Source: Datnioides undecimradiatus | Lineage: Eukaryota > Chordata > Actinopteri > Lobotiformes > Datnioididae | Assembly (NCBI GenBank): GCA_008933995.1 | Contig: WARS01000090.1 | Coordinates: forward strand, 3,145,925 to 3,209,924 | DNA length: 64,000 nt | Reading direction: 5' to 3' | Shown: piece after piece, positions 23,960 through 37,240 of the stretch | How positions within the stretch are numbered: the first letter of the stretch is position 1 | How the letters are laid out: every line of letters begins with the position of its first letter | Notes under the pieces: model-generated | What the model was told of the DNA's origin: nothing | The model's input: the letters and a program-made list of their open reading frames with translations, nothing else | Databases searched by the model: none | Made by a program: the position numbers and the translations under genes

Positions 23960-23963
<4 letters not shown>

Positions 23964-25760
23964 TACACAGAAAAGCAAAAGTTTGATTAATTTTCCGGGT
24001 CTACAGGACAGAGATACGCTCACGCAAGTCATTTTTATGTGTTTTAAGTGTTTGCTACAAAACTCACGATGGTTTCGGATGCTACTGCTAGTAAAAATCA
24101 TAAAAAAAATCATGCTTGGTTGGTTAATGATCTGCAGCATTTACACATAAATAGGTCTGAACGAAACAGAAAAAGGTGCCACCCACAAAAAAATAATAAA
24201 CGAATGATAAAAATAGAATATCGAAAAGATGCTTTTTAAAAAAATACCACTTTTAGCAACAGCTTCGTGCATTTTTCAGCTGTTTTAGGGCAAAAGATAA
24301 TGGAAATGACATTAAAACGGTGGAATAGAAATAAAATCTTCCTGGCTCCGGTTCATCAGGCTTTATGAGACAATTGGATATCATTAATAGATCTGTAGGA
24401 TGAAATTTAGGATTCACACCACCTCCTGCGTCCAGACCAGACTCACCTGTGCCCTCATCTCTCTTGTCCGAACGGTTCATATCAGATCGGAGCTTAAAAG
24501 CTGCACAGTAGCAGCACACACGCAACTGTTGTTATCGAAGCTGCGGAAAGCTGCGTAGTAGGCATAAAAAAGTAATTCCACGGTAGTTACGCAGTCTGAT
24601 TCTCACTTGTGTAATGCTTCTTGCAGACTTACACATTTACCAAACTATTTCAGCTAAGGTGAAAACTCTGCATGTGCTCTGTGTATTAATTCAGACTCGT
24701 GTCATACAGTTAGAAGTTAATAACACCCCCGCAGCACACCCACAAAGGTGTTTTCTCACTATCAGAGCTCTCCTCAGGACTGCACGAGTGCATACTGGCT
24801 GTGCGCATTTGTTGCACCTTTTAAGAGTAGGATATCCTCCATTTCTGTGAATATTACTGATGCATTTAGTTAAGTGGCTCCACAGGACCCCCAGAATAAC
24901 TAGTTCAACTCGCAGAAGTGGAAAGAGCTGGAAAAAGTAAAACAAAACATGTGTGCAGGGCCTTAAACTACACATACGACTGATCTGCGGTATAACCTCA
25001 TGTTACTCAATACTTACATTTACAAAATAGCCATCATAACACAGACTTGGTTGTGTAATCAAGATAATAAAAACACAGTAACACTAAATCAAAGTAAAAT
25101 AAAAATGGCAGCTCTTAAAAATCCCAGCAAATGTGAACATCACGGCGCCCCGGACCAACGAGACAAGCTGCCGCTAACATTCGGCTGCTCCGGGAGTCCT
25201 GATTTAAAGATACTGGAGTCATATACTTTAAAATGAATATACATGTTGATATATTATGTTAGATTTTTTATGTTAAAAGAGTATTAAGCACTCTTTGGCA
25301 AATATTAAGGCCAAAAAAAAACTAGCAGAGTAGGTTTAGAGTTACAAAACAATAAGAAAGTCTAATTAGCAATTTGGCTAGCACCCGGAGTTAGCATTTA
25401 TAGTCAGTATTTGTTATTTTGCAGCTTGATTGATTTCCCCCGCTCAAGCTAAACAAAATTCATGAATTCCACTGTTTTATTGATTATTTCCAGTAAGTAA
25501 TAGCTGGTTCAATTCTGAATAACAAGTGGTCGTCAAGTGGTGAATGTGTTAGCATGCTCCATCCTGCAAACACATCCCCTGTGTGTGTGCGTGTGTGAGA
25601 GAGTGCGTACTGTACCTGTCTGTGGGGTTTGCATGTGTGTCACTGTACGGGGTTCCATCTATCAGCCCGGCGTGACAGCCACAGCGGAGGGAGGCGGTGT
25701 TATCAGGCACGGCACAGGACACCTATCAGGGGGTCCTATTGTCTCGTCCGCCATGATAAG

Positions 25761-25763
<3 letters not shown>

Positions 25764-25806
<43 letters not shown>
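25764..25806. repeat. (GA)n microsatellite
   Basis: Uninterrupted GA repeat of about 42 bp. A GT repeat follows at 25935-25972. Confidence 0.95.
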
Positions 25807-25809
<3 letters not shown>

Positions 25810-25934
25810 TGGCAGAGGGGGAGGCCGCTGTTTTGACACAAATGCATATCTGACACACACACATTTGCAGAAGAGCAGAGTGTATTTGGTGCTTAGACGA
25901 TTACTCCATACTAGAGGTCTGGCCACATGCGAGT

Positions 25935-25972
25935 TGTGTGTGTGTGTGTGTGCGTGTGTGTGTGTGTGTGTG
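25935..25972. repeat. (GT)n microsatellite
   Basis: GT repeat with one C interruption. The complementary CA repeat at about 26060-26082 lies 90 bp away. Confidence 0.9.
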
Positions 25973-26764
25973 TTTGTTTTAGCCCCCCCCCCATCTGTTG
26001 TTTTTCAGCCTTATATCATTATTTCTCAAGCTTCCCAACATCCCATCCAGCACAAATCAACACACACACACACACACACACACCCTTTTACCAGGAAAGA
26101 TGCGCTGTCACACTAATTCCGGGACACATTCATACACACCCACACATTACGACTTTACACACACACACACACATACACACGCAGCAGCCAGCCAGCCAAA
26201 GATAATTCACTTTAGACACAGAGTTTCAATTTGGCGGCACTGAGCGTCAGTCTCACATGCTTCATGTCACTGTGTGCAGCAGCAAAATCCAATTGCCTGG
26301 TGTGTGTGTGTGTGTTTGTGAGTGAGTGTTTAAGTTTGAGTGCGACAAATGCGGTTGAAGATGCTATTTTAGTCGTCCGCTCTGCATGTTTTCAGTGCGT
26401 TTGTTTCAAGTCCGTGGCTCTATGGTGTCTTTGTAACTCGTCTGTGGATGTTAGCCGCAGGGGTGGTGGGATGATGGGTGGAGGGCTGCGTCCTCACCAG
26501 CAGCTCCCCTCTAGTAGCCCTGCTCTCCTGGTTCATCTCACGCGCATCTGGAAACGATAACACGTGTTGAACCTTCCACCGAAGGTCTTTGACATTTGTG
26601 AGCAACAGTTGCACAGCGTTTGGTTTTTAGCGGCCCGTGAAACCGCTTCTGACCGGATAAAAGTGAGGACTTGTGTCAGCAACCTGCCCTCAGCACCACG
26701 GCCAGACACTAAAATCATCTTCTCCTGGATGGGCAGACGTTTACAGATCTATGTGAAACTTGAG

Positions 26765-26865
26765 ACTGATTATTTTCTCATGAATCAATTGTTTTCTCGG
26801 CCTGTGAAATATCAGAAAATAGTGAACAATCCCTTGTCACACCAGCGCAGCTCTTTATTCAGCCA
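26765..26865 (-). mobile_element. Interspersed repeat fragment, ATCGATTAATCG family
   Basis: TGATTATTTTCTCATGAATC, AATTGTTTTCTCGGCCTG, then TGAAATATCAGAAAATAGTG resembles a common fish repeat (ATTAGTTTT...CTATAAAATGTCAGAAAATAGTGAAAAATG). It runs in the opposite orientation to the copies at 44-47 kb. Confidence 0.5.
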
Positions 26866-27603
26866 TACAAGATAACAGCTTCCATACAAAGGCCTTATTG
26901 TGCTTCTCATATGTAAGAAATGCAGTACTGTCACTCTGCTGAAATATCTTCATTTTTAGGATGTGGAGAAATATTTCAGACATTCACATCTGACTGTATT
27001 CGAAAAGAAAAAATTGCTTTTCAAACCTGCCTGTCGCGATCCTCCTCTGAAGTCTCCACACTTGCAGTGAAGGAATCCTAGCAGGAGTTTTTACCCCTCC
27101 ATTTACACTTCATTACTGTAAATAGTCACCTTACCCTCCGTAGTTTGTGCTTGAATTGAAAATGAGCAGATGCGGCGTTGAAATGTGTCAAGCGACTCTG
27201 ACTTGCTGCAGGTACGCAGTCACGTGACTGCTCCCCACCTGTACGTAGCACAAAGCATGAGCTCTGCGCTGCAGCCGGCATCCCCGAGACGGTCAGAGAG
27301 GTTGAGGGAGGAGAAATCTCACCTTCACCGTACATTCTCCATATATTCCCTGACCTTCTCTCCTCGTCTACCATCATTTTGTTGAAGGTAAGCAGTAAAA
27401 CACATTGTCATTCTCCTTATCCCTCCCTTCCTCCCTATGCCATCCCTTTCCTCCCCCCTCACCCTCCCGCTCTCCCTTATTGTAGTTTTTTGCGCAAGAA
27501 GGCAGAAAATCTGCTTACCCTACACACAGGGATGTTTGCCAGTCTCACACAAAGTTCAAACTGCTTGGGAAAGCACAGCTTTACCTGCGCCATCAACAAC
27601 AAG

Positions 27604-27605
<2 letters not shown>

Positions 27606-27652
<47 letters not shown>
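27606..27652. repeat. (GT)n microsatellite, 47 bp
   Basis: Uninterrupted GT repeat, followed by further short GT tracts to about 27780. Confidence 0.95.
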
Positions 27653-27654
<2 letters not shown>

Positions 27655-30323
27655 TTATACGTGCATCAGTATGTATGTGTGTGTGTGTATGCTGTAAGTG
27701 CGTGCATATTCTCTCCTGTGGCTCTCGTGTGTGTGTGTGTGTACAGTAAACAATACCTGTGCATGTTTGTGTGTGTGTGTATGTGGCTCTGCCTCCCTGT
27801 TTACAAGGACAGGTTTCTTCTGCCTTGAGGGCAAACACCTTCATGTGGGAACAAGATGATGGACTATTAACACCTTTCACTGAAGATCAGACTTGTTAAT
27901 TGACAGTTCAGCACAGTTATTTCCTTTTGGAGCACAGCATGCAGTTACATAAAGCAGTGCTAAGTCATCTCACACGCTTCCTTTATTCTGTATTGTTGAG
28001 CAAAACCGAGATCAGATCCCGCTAACGTGCCGAATTGTATTGCAAAACAATAAAAGAGCTTCACACACTCAGAATTTTAATAAAATTGATTTGGTGCAAG
28101 TTAAAAGCTGAGAAATTAGTTTCAAATGCTTCACATTTGTGTGTTTCGTTGCAGCTGATAAACCCGGCAACAAAGTACAGTCAGTACAAGACGTAGACAG
28201 CACCTCGGCCTCAAATCGGGTCAGAGACGCCCAAGAGGAACGGAAGATACTAGTGCTAAAAGACAAACAACAGCAGGATTTAATGCCAAGTTTCCTAAAA
28301 TATCAGCGTGTACTACAGCAAATCTTCTCGGCACTGGAGATTGTATTCTGTCATTGTTAGCGACGGGAGATCCTGCTCGTCAGCTCATCGACGATGGCGA
28401 GTACCCCAGACAGGCTCCTGCGTTCCCCGGTGGTAACCGGGATCAGCGCCTCGGACGGCGGCTGTGACGCACGCACGGCGTTATAAATGATCCACCTGAG
28501 CTGTGCAGGAGCAGCGGGGGCGATAACGGCACCGCCGGCTGATGTATTGATAGTATCGAACCGCCATCGCAGCTGAACATCCTGTTATTTTGGATCGGCG
28601 AAGTGTTCGGTTTGTCCCGACACATTAACCCGAGCCTGTGCTCACAAACGTAATGTTGTCCCATTTAAAAAAAACACTGGTAGCAATCGGCTCATTGACG
28701 GCGATTTATGTCCATGGGATTATGATCACGCTGGCGAATCCAGAGGTTTTGTGTGTATTTCTAAAATGCATGATTGGAAATTCACATTTGAATATTCTGC
28801 AGTTGATGTCAGAAGCGAACCGGCCTTGATTCAGGCCGTGCAGCCCCCCCGACTGCCGACAGAGACGCAGGGGGTAGCTCTAAATCCAAGAAATGCTAAA
28901 TACCTGCATTACATCCTTTTAATACATGTACGGCTATGTAGGCTAATCCACAGCAGCACCGTCCGCTGTTACAGAGCCTGGTTCTGCTCAGCAGCATCCA
29001 GCTCGCCAGGCTGGACGATAATAGACCACAGATCATGCTGACAGTATCATTCAGAAGGCTATTTCTGGGCATTAGAGGTTATATGTTTCTGTTTTGGGAG
29101 AGATGACACACACACACACACACACAACCGTAGACAGACACACGAGTGAGCCACCATCAGTCTTCAGTAACCGTTTTGACACCTGGGCTCTTGGCTCGCC
29201 GCTATTTTGCGTCACACACAAGGGCATTTGGGTCTCTTTTGGCCTGTTTTGGACACTGTCACATCACTGAAATACACACACACACACTGCCACGCATGTA
29301 TCACAATGTCATCCTTAAAGACCTGAAATAGAAATGTTGCAGTAGCAGCTGCTGACCAGGTGTCACATGGTTGGTAAACACTCACACAAAGACACACACA
29401 CACACACACTCACAGTGAAACCAAACGTGGTTCGACTTCACTTATCCTTACATCTCTCGTATAATATATGAACCAGCAGCTGAAACATACAGCGTAATTA
29501 AATGATTTGTATTGTATTAATATGTCAGTATTAAACGCACCAGCAGCAGCAGCAGCTCGTTTCACACTGGGAGCTGGTTACGTGACATACCTGCCGGCCG
29601 CTGTGGCGTAAATAAGCTTTTTTTTTTTCCAGCTGCGGGAACTTTTTCAAGAATTAGGGAGCCGCCGTTGGCCACAGAGCTCCTCGCCCTAAATAGGTAA
29701 GCGTCTGTGAGGCGGCGTCGGTCGTCTTTGATTGGCCGCAGCCCAATGAAGGTGGAGCCGGTAACGCCGAGCGGCAAGCCGTGAAAACAAAATAGTAATC
29801 TTTTTCGGGCCATTTGACAGCTCCGGGTCGGGTAGGATTTGCGCACCTCTGCATCTTTATTGTCCTGCTGATTGCTGGATGTAGATGGAAAAAAATAAAT
29901 CATTCAAGTGTGTGTGTGTGCGCGCGTGCGTGTGTGTGTGTCCGACAGTTATTCCAGAGTCACTGCTCACCGGACCAGTGGTTTGCCACTAACACGTCTA
30001 TTTGTTTTCCTACTCCATTTCACCTTGACATGGACGCCAGGCATGGGTTTATGACATTGTGTGCGCGCGTGTGTGTGTGTGTGTGTGTGTGTGTGCATGC
30101 ATGCGTGTGTGTGTGCGTGCATGTGTTTCTAAAGGCAAGCTGGTATATGTTTCTCCCTCTCTTGTGGAAAGCAATCTCCCAGGTTGAGCTCATAAATCAA
30201 GTTGGGGGATGGAAATGGGGATGAAGACACTTGCGCACGTGTGTGTGTGTGTGTGTGTGTTTGCGTGTGAGATGGCGACTCTCTCACCAAGCTCATACCT
30301 GTCATTAGTGTGTTTGTGTGTGT

Positions 30324-30344
30324 GGGGTGGGGTGAGGGGGTGGG
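30324..30344 (+). repeat. G-quadruplex-prone motif
   Basis: GGGGTGGGGTGAGGGGGTGGG has four G-runs with loops of one to two bases on the sense strand, an unusually tight quadruplex motif. Confidence 0.7.
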
Positions 30345-32557
30345 ACGGTGTTTGTGTGCGCATCTCCTCAGACGCTGTGTTTGCTTTGCTTGACGTCAAC
30401 GCACTGTCAGCCTCTTTGTCGATGACGTGACTGATCTCCGTCGTTCCCTCCCGTATGGCCTCCCATTTCCTCCTCGCCGTGGGATTAGACCACAGGGTGC
30501 CCCGTTGGAAATGAATAGCGATTTAGGAAACTAATGAGCTGTAATGGACAACGTGCCCTCAGAGCACCGGTAATGCAGTCACTCATAAGGCAAACTCCTC
30601 CCAGTCCCCTCCTAAGTGTATGATGAGAGAAACCTGTGGTGTGTGTGCGCGAGGGAGAGAGAACGATGTCTGGTTTTACTGATGACAACCTCAATGAGGT
30701 GACCTGCCCGCTTCATCTGTCTCTCTCTCGCTTTCTCTCTGCCTCTGTCTCTTCCGATCTCCTTCTCGTCCTGTTGACTTTGTATTTCAGATATAAAAAC
30801 GCCTAATTTGACAGTCTGAGGTGAGCAGACGCTCGGTGACGTAAACTCTATGTGACTAGATTGAGCTAAACCAGACAAAGCATGCGTAAACACGTCCACG
30901 TGTGCAGACACCCAGTGTGGCGTTAGCCGTCTGCGTCCTTTCCCTTGTATCTTTGTCTTCGCCCAAACACGCAGAAACTTAGCGCTGAAGCAACAGCAAC
31001 AACAAAATGCTGTTTTCTTTTCCAAGCAGAACATTTCGGGCGAATAATAACATGATAATGAGCGTATGAGCAGAAGCTGGAGGTCACTTTTTTGTGTTGC
31101 ACTTCAGTCAGTCTACATCTCCAGACAGCTGGCTGGCTAGCTGCGTGTCTGCAGAACATGCAGCTGATTGATATGCCTCTACTTCACTTCACATAATCGT
31201 TTACCAACAAATATCATTTTTCATTATGTTACCAGCACAGCATCACGTAAACCAGGCTAGGAATCACCACAGAGCTGATGTCTGAGTGCGCTCCTCGGAG
31301 CCGATAGCGATAATGAAGCACTACCAGAGAGACAATAAAATTAATGTTAACTCTTAATAAAGATATTCTGCCGTCTTAATTTGAGATTTAATTTTGATTC
31401 GACGTTCGAAACAGTGGGCCCCACAGCGGCGGCGCTGTCAGGGACCAACGTTCAGGCCTGTAACCGTCCTCTCGGCGCCACACGTGCACTCACTTGTCAG
31501 AACATGGTTAAGGATGACTCATTCTCCCGTGTTCCTTTATTCCACATCTCTGTAGACCAGTGCCTATATGATTTTTGCACCACTGAACTCTCAAATATGC
31601 ATTAATCTCTGAAATGAGGGGGTTTATGCACCGCAACCCGATTATAATATCCCGCTCTGTGCAATTGTGACTGTTTTATGCTGACGCAGCCCGATCACGT
31701 CCTGCAGTGACATTCTCGGTCACCTGAAGAAGAGTTGCTCTGTTGCTTCTGCTCCTTAGACGCCGTCCTATTGGCTGACACCTTTCCTGCGCCGCAGATC
31801 CAAAATCGGGTGTCACAGCCAGCTGGACCTGCCCTGCATTTATACGTACGCACACAACACGATTGGACGTTAATTGTGTAATCGCACCACGCAAGCGCAC
31901 CTGTGTGGAAGCACCTGCGTTCGTGATGTTTCGCCGCCCCCACTGTTTATTCACACGCTAAATGTACCTGGTGGCACGAGACCGTATTTTTGATGGCTGG
32001 CGTAGATAACAATAGCGCAGATCAGCACACCGCCCACCGTCGTGTTTTGCAGTTAATGCCACAAGCCTTTGTTTTTTTGCAGATTCTAGCTTGAATTGTC
32101 TGTAACGGACCAATGAAGTAACCCACAAACCAGCTCGACATCCCCACATCCGACCAGCCTGTCTGTCTTCGCTCGTGCAAGCCGTCTCATATCTGTCTCC
32201 TGTTTACGTGTCTGTAGCCACGCTCCTTCCTCTCACGCGCACTTTGCCCTGATTGTTCTAACTCGTGTTGCCTGCCGTCCTTGTAAGCTGCGTGTCCTGG
32301 TGCAAGCGTTTCAGTGGAAAATTGCGACCCGGGCCTCACTTAAAGGAGATCCACGCTCGGCCGTGGGGCTTGTCTTGTTTCTGTGCCGGTGCATTCGTCA
32401 GACGGCAGGTTCGTAGCAGCGCTTAGCTTGAAGGATGCTTGTGTATGGTTTGTCTGGTTTAATACAATGTAAGCTCTCCTGTCTCACTATTGTCAAGGAG
32501 TCTTAGGAGTGCTTCTTATCCAAATGCTACACCACTGAGCTGATTAGGGAGGAAGCC

Positions 32558-32558
<1 letters not shown>

Positions 32559-32599
<41 letters not shown>

Positions 32600-32728
32600 T
32601 GTGTTTGCGTGTGACTTGTGTGAATATGTTTGTCTATCTGCTTTTACATCATGTTAGCTTAGCGTGCGTGTGTGTTTGTGTGTGAAAAGCCTCATTCCTG
32701 TAACAACTGCAACCCCAGTGCCTCATTG

Positions 32729-32776
<48 letters not shown>

Positions 32777-33355
32777 CGCCTTTTGAGGCTCCTCAAAAGC
32801 TGCCTTTTTCTCTCTCATGTGGCTTCTCTGGTATGTTTGGTATTTCACAAAGCCTCAGATCCTCCTCTCCTCAAAGGGGGGAGGTGTGTGTGTGTGTGTG
32901 TGCGTGTGTGCGTGTGTGTGTGTGTGTGTGTGTGCATTTGAGAGAGAAAGATGCTGGCTAACACGCATACACAGACAGTCATGGATCTTTTCTCTGCCTC
33001 ATATTCTTGTGTTGAGGGGGGTGGGGTTGTATGGGAGTGTGCATGACACTGTGATTAACACACACACACACACACACACACACGCTGCGGCTCTGTCGCT
33101 CTGTCGCTCCAAGTTCCTTTCCTTGTTAGCGTGCATGGTAGGGATTTCTTGGTTGGCTGGAGAGACAGCGATTGTGCGTCTGTACGCGCATATGCTGTGT
33201 GTGTGTGTGTGTGTGTGTGTGTTTGTGCGCGTGCGTGCGTGCGTGTGTGTGAAGGGTGTGAGTGTGTGTCTAAGGAGACCAGGATGTAATTAGACACAAT
33301 GGCAGTAGCTAATGGAACAGCTGCCTCTTTGTAAATGTTGCTTGCTGCCATGTGG

Positions 33356-33405
<50 letters not shown>
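32559..33405. repeat. Cluster of six GT/CA microsatellites in both orientations
   Basis: GT tracts at about 32559-32603, 32732-32772, 32884-32934 and 33196-33222 alternate with CA tracts at 33059-33083 and 33359-33405. The arms are mutually complementary, so several alternative long hairpins are possible in the RNA. Confidence 0.9.
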
Positions 33406-33407
<2 letters not shown>

Positions 33408-33420
33408 TCTGTGACCCACC

Positions 33421-33945
33421 AGTCGCTCAAGGCATCTCTCTCTTGTCTTGTCCCTCATTTTCCCCTCTCTCTCCCTCTCTCTCTCTCCCTCTCCCTCTCC
33501 CTCCTGTTGTCCTCTCACCTCCCCGTCACCTCTCCGTTCCCCTTCTCCTTCCCTTTCTCCTCTCCTGCTTGTTTTTTAACTTTTCGCCTTGCTGGTTGCG
33601 CTCTCTGATCTCTCACACAAAGAGCTCTCTCTTTTCAAGCTCCCTGCCTTTTTTTCTCTCCCTCTCTCTTCCTCTTCTTTCACTTTCTACCGCTCTCTCT
33701 TTCCCTTGCCCTCTTTTTTCCCTCTGCCTGTCTCTCTTTCTTTGTGTATGCTCCGTTCCTTTGTGTGGCACTATGTCTCTATCTCTGCTCTCTCTGCCTC
33801 ACTTTTCCTTTTCCCTCCCTCCCTCCCTCCCTGCCCTTTTCTTGGCTATCAGACCATTTTTCCAGCAATGAGACTCGTCACCCCTCCCCCTTTCTGTCCT
33901 CTCCCTCCGTCCCCTCCCTCCTCCTCTTCCTCCTCTTGTGGCAGA
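33421..33945 (+). repeat. Pyrimidine-rich (CT) tract
   Basis: About 520 bp of the + strand is dominated by C and T (CTCTCCCTCTCCCTCTCCCT, then CCCTCCCTCCCTCCCTGCCC). Several + frames stay open because stop codons need purines. It follows directly on the AC tract at 33359-33405. Confidence 0.7.
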
Positions 33946-34112
33946 GCTCCTATCAGAGAAATGATAACACTACGTCACTCTGTAATCTGGCAGAGGAAGG
34001 CTGCAGCACACACACACACACACGCACACACACACGAGCGAGCCCACTGAGCTCTCTACTTTCTCCACTGCTGCCGTAGCAAAGACCAGATCTGTCTTGT
34101 TTTCTGTCTATC

Positions 34113-34148
34113 ACCCCCCCCCCCCCCACCACCACCACCACCACCACC
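34113..34148. repeat. Poly-C followed by (ACC)n
   Basis: About 15 C followed by seven ACC units. Confidence 0.9.
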
Positions 34149-35664
34149 CTTTTGTCTCCTGTCCACCCCTGTACTAGAGACCTTGACGTGTGCGTCTGTG
34201 TCAGATCAGTCACAACAGTCGCCGGCGACGTCACGGCGCTGTAAAATCTCCATAGTAACGTGACCTTGCCCGTCGCAGCCCTCCTTCTCGCCCGCGCTTC
34301 CATCTTTCATCTCTCCTTCTCCCTCTGTATCGCTTTCCTTTTTGACAGGCAGCTGTCTGGCCCAATTGATAAGGGAGTAAATCTCTCTTTGACCTCGTTG
34401 TGGGCGGGCCCTGCCGTCGCTCCACCAAGCTCGAGAGAGAGAGAGAGACAGAGAGTATGGGGGTGGAGGGGTGGGGTTGTTTATCTGCATGTAACAAGAG
34501 GTCACACGCTCACAAACGCATTCTCCCTTCGTACCGCCACCGAACCTTCAATCGTCTCTCTGCCTGTGCCGTTTAAGAGGGCTAGCGGGAACACTTCCCC
34601 CCCCACAGTAAACTGAGAAACGACTTTAATTCAGTCGCGGTTTGATCGCGATGTTCTGGTGCCGCTGATTGTTTGTTAATGCCTGCCGCTGCCATGTCAC
34701 CCCGGTCTGGAACGGCACAAACAGTTCCTGCTGAAATTGCACAAACTCGTCCTCCCCCTCCTGCTCCTCCGGCTCTGTCGCTCCCTCTCCGTCTCCCTCT
34801 GTCACCATCGCTTTCCTCCTTTTACTCTTCCGCACCCTTGAGCTCTGCATTGTAATTCAGTTAACATTTGTCTGCTTTATCTTCCTGTCACCTTAACACT
34901 CCAGCTCGGTTGAGGTGTTTTTCGGTGAGAGGGAGGCTCTGAAAGGAGCAGTTCACTTCATCCCAACTTGAGTCGGGCTTTTGTTTATGTCGGTGAGGAG
35001 ATCGATCAAACGAGCGACAAAGTCGAACAGAAAGTTACTCGCTCAACCGGTCCGACGCACTCTGACGCTGTTGTAGCCCTGAGTACACACAGTTTTCCTG
35101 TCCGGTGTTGCGATATGGGATTGTTTTAGACCAATACCAATTGTGGCTAAAAAAAAAAAATCCCTGATTACCAAATTTGTAAATGAAAAAAATAAGAAAT
35201 AGAGCTGAATTTGCACTTATATGCCGGGCAAATGTGCTCAGAAAGCTGCTTTCTTCAACAAAAAACAATTAATGAATATATCTCCGTCGTAATTACCCTA
35301 ATATATGACCACAAACATTTTTTTTCTACAGTATCTACAGCCATGACACAATAAGGCGAATGAGGTGATAATATATCGGTCTCACTCTTAAGTGTTACTG
35401 ACATTTTGGGTGGTTGCTTAGATTTTAACTTCCAAATGAACTGGTTCAGATGATCCGTTCTGATCTGTTGGCTCATTCATCTCCCGTCCGATTGTCTGAA
35501 CGCTCCCGTTTCCCGTCGGACCTTATTCTAGCAACAGCCTTTTGTTGCCACATCTCATCGATCACTTTGGGGAGCGCGGTGTTGCTGCAACCGATGCGGG
35601 CAAAGCAGCAGAAAGAATAAAATCCAAAAACAAAACAGTTTTATTCTTTAAACAGAAGCGTTTA

Positions 35665-35666
<2 letters not shown>

Positions 35667-35704
<38 letters not shown>
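35667..35704. repeat. (GT)n microsatellite
   Basis: Uninterrupted GT repeat of 38 bp. Confidence 0.95.
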
Positions 35705-35707
<3 letters not shown>

Positions 35708-36551
35708 CTAATTTCATTGAACGTCTTTCAGCTCTTGAGGAACGCTCCCAGCGTCAGCGCTCTGAATCATTTAATCGATTATTTGATGATAACTCTTTCA
35801 TTTTCAGTCACGCTAGAAAGTTTGCAGTTTTCCCCCGCGCCCACTCGAGTGCGCGTGCGCGTACGTACGTGCGCAGAGAAACGCGCTGACAAATACAGGT
35901 CATGTGTAACGCTCCTCGCCGCACCTATAGCAGCTGGTCTGATATGATCGCACAGGCTACCTGGTGGGTGACGCACCACACGCCGCGTGTCATGTGAGAC
36001 GTGAGCATGGAGCGCACATACTTACACACACCGGAGCGTTAAGCAACAACATGGTTGGAACTGGAACCACACTATCCCACTCACTTTGTGCGTGTGTGTT
36101 TGCGCCCATGTGAGCACGCAATAGGAAGTGGGGGTATGTTTTCATTCCTGTTACCCTGTCTCCCTCTCATCCCTCCTCTTTATCTGCCTCTTTACTTTCA
36201 GTACCTCCCTCGATTTTTCAACATTCCTCCTCCCTTCTTCTCCTTCCTCCCCCTCACTAACCTCTCCTCTCTCTCCCTCCCTCCGCACAAGGTCAGGGAT
36301 ACGAGGACAAGCGGAGGATCACATGATAGTTTTCCCGAGTGCTGAAAACTTCCACATTCACCAGCAAGTCAGCGAGTGGAAACTTTTCACGCCGCAGCCC
36401 TTGTTTCCTCTTAACCACGGAAACGTCGTAAAACTCTCATTGGTAGCCTTTTGTTTGGAGCTGGCTCCTTATTTTGGCATGTGCGTTCGAGCCTGTGAAG
36501 CATACCGGATCTTTACCATCTCTGAATATCTCCCACCTCTCTCTGTCTTCC

Positions 36552-36590
36552 TCCACCACCACCACCACCACCAGCAGCAGCAGCAGCAGC
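36552..36590. repeat. (CCA)n-(CAG)n compound trinucleotide repeat
   Basis: Seven CCA-type units are followed by six CAG units. It lies in mid-intron and is not linked to any exon, although CAG runs also occur in exons 3-6. Confidence 0.9.
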
Positions 36591-37149
36591 CGGGGGAAGC
36601 AGTATTATTCTTCTCTGGAATGTCGCATCGGGCTAAATTTAGAGCCTTAGTTTCCGTTCTTCCTTCTCCTACCCTCCCACTCCTCCTCTCCTGCTCCTCC
36701 TTTTCTCCCTCCTTGCAGATGAGACTGAAATAGCCAGAGTTGTGTCTTGAGACTCACCTGGGAATACGGGCCCCCTAAATGGTCCCGTCGTTCTCCACCT
36801 GCCTGAAACCCCTCCAACTTCTGCATCAGAGGAATGGGCATAGAAACCAGCGTCACTGTAACCATGTGACTGTGCGCAAGTCAAGTCTGGTATAAGGTCA
36901 AAACCACTGATTTGATTGTTGTGAGTGTAGCGTGTGAACACGGCCTAAAGGTAATGCATTTTCATTTTTGCTCAGTACGAGCTGGCTCGTATCTGCAACT
37001 TACGCACATGGAAACAGTGGGAAATGGTCAGCGTTCACGCAAGGCTCTCATTATAAAATATGTAATTCATATCCATCACAAAATATTCCTGTTTACAAAT
37101 CTGTCAATGCACATGTTGATCAAATAAGTTGAAGAGTATGAATAAGGCA

Positions 37150-37240
37150 GCTATAGGAGGTTTTGATTGGTGCGATATTACTCTTTGGACAGAGCCACGC
37201 TTCCCCCTGCTTCCAGTCTTTATGCTAAGCTAAGCTAAAC
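37150..37240 (+). mobile_element. Interspersed repeat fragment, GCTAAGCTAAGCTAA family
   Basis: TTTGGACAGAGCCACGCTTC, then CCCTGCTTCCAGTC and TTTATGCTAAGCTAAGCTAA. This is the best conserved copy of the family in the window and has the typical order of blocks (GGACAGAGCC, then CCAGTCTTTATGCTAAGC). Confidence 0.6.

Noticed and set aside
28139-28360. 73-residue open frame with a less repetitive composition
   Set aside because: No recognisable domain, no codon bias signal and no splice context. A frame of this length is common by chance in 64 kb.
33335-34050. Overlapping + strand open frames of 150-180 residues
   Set aside because: They begin in a CA repeat and continue through a CT-rich tract. 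The Thr-His and Ser-Leu-Pro pattern in several frames shows a compositional origin.
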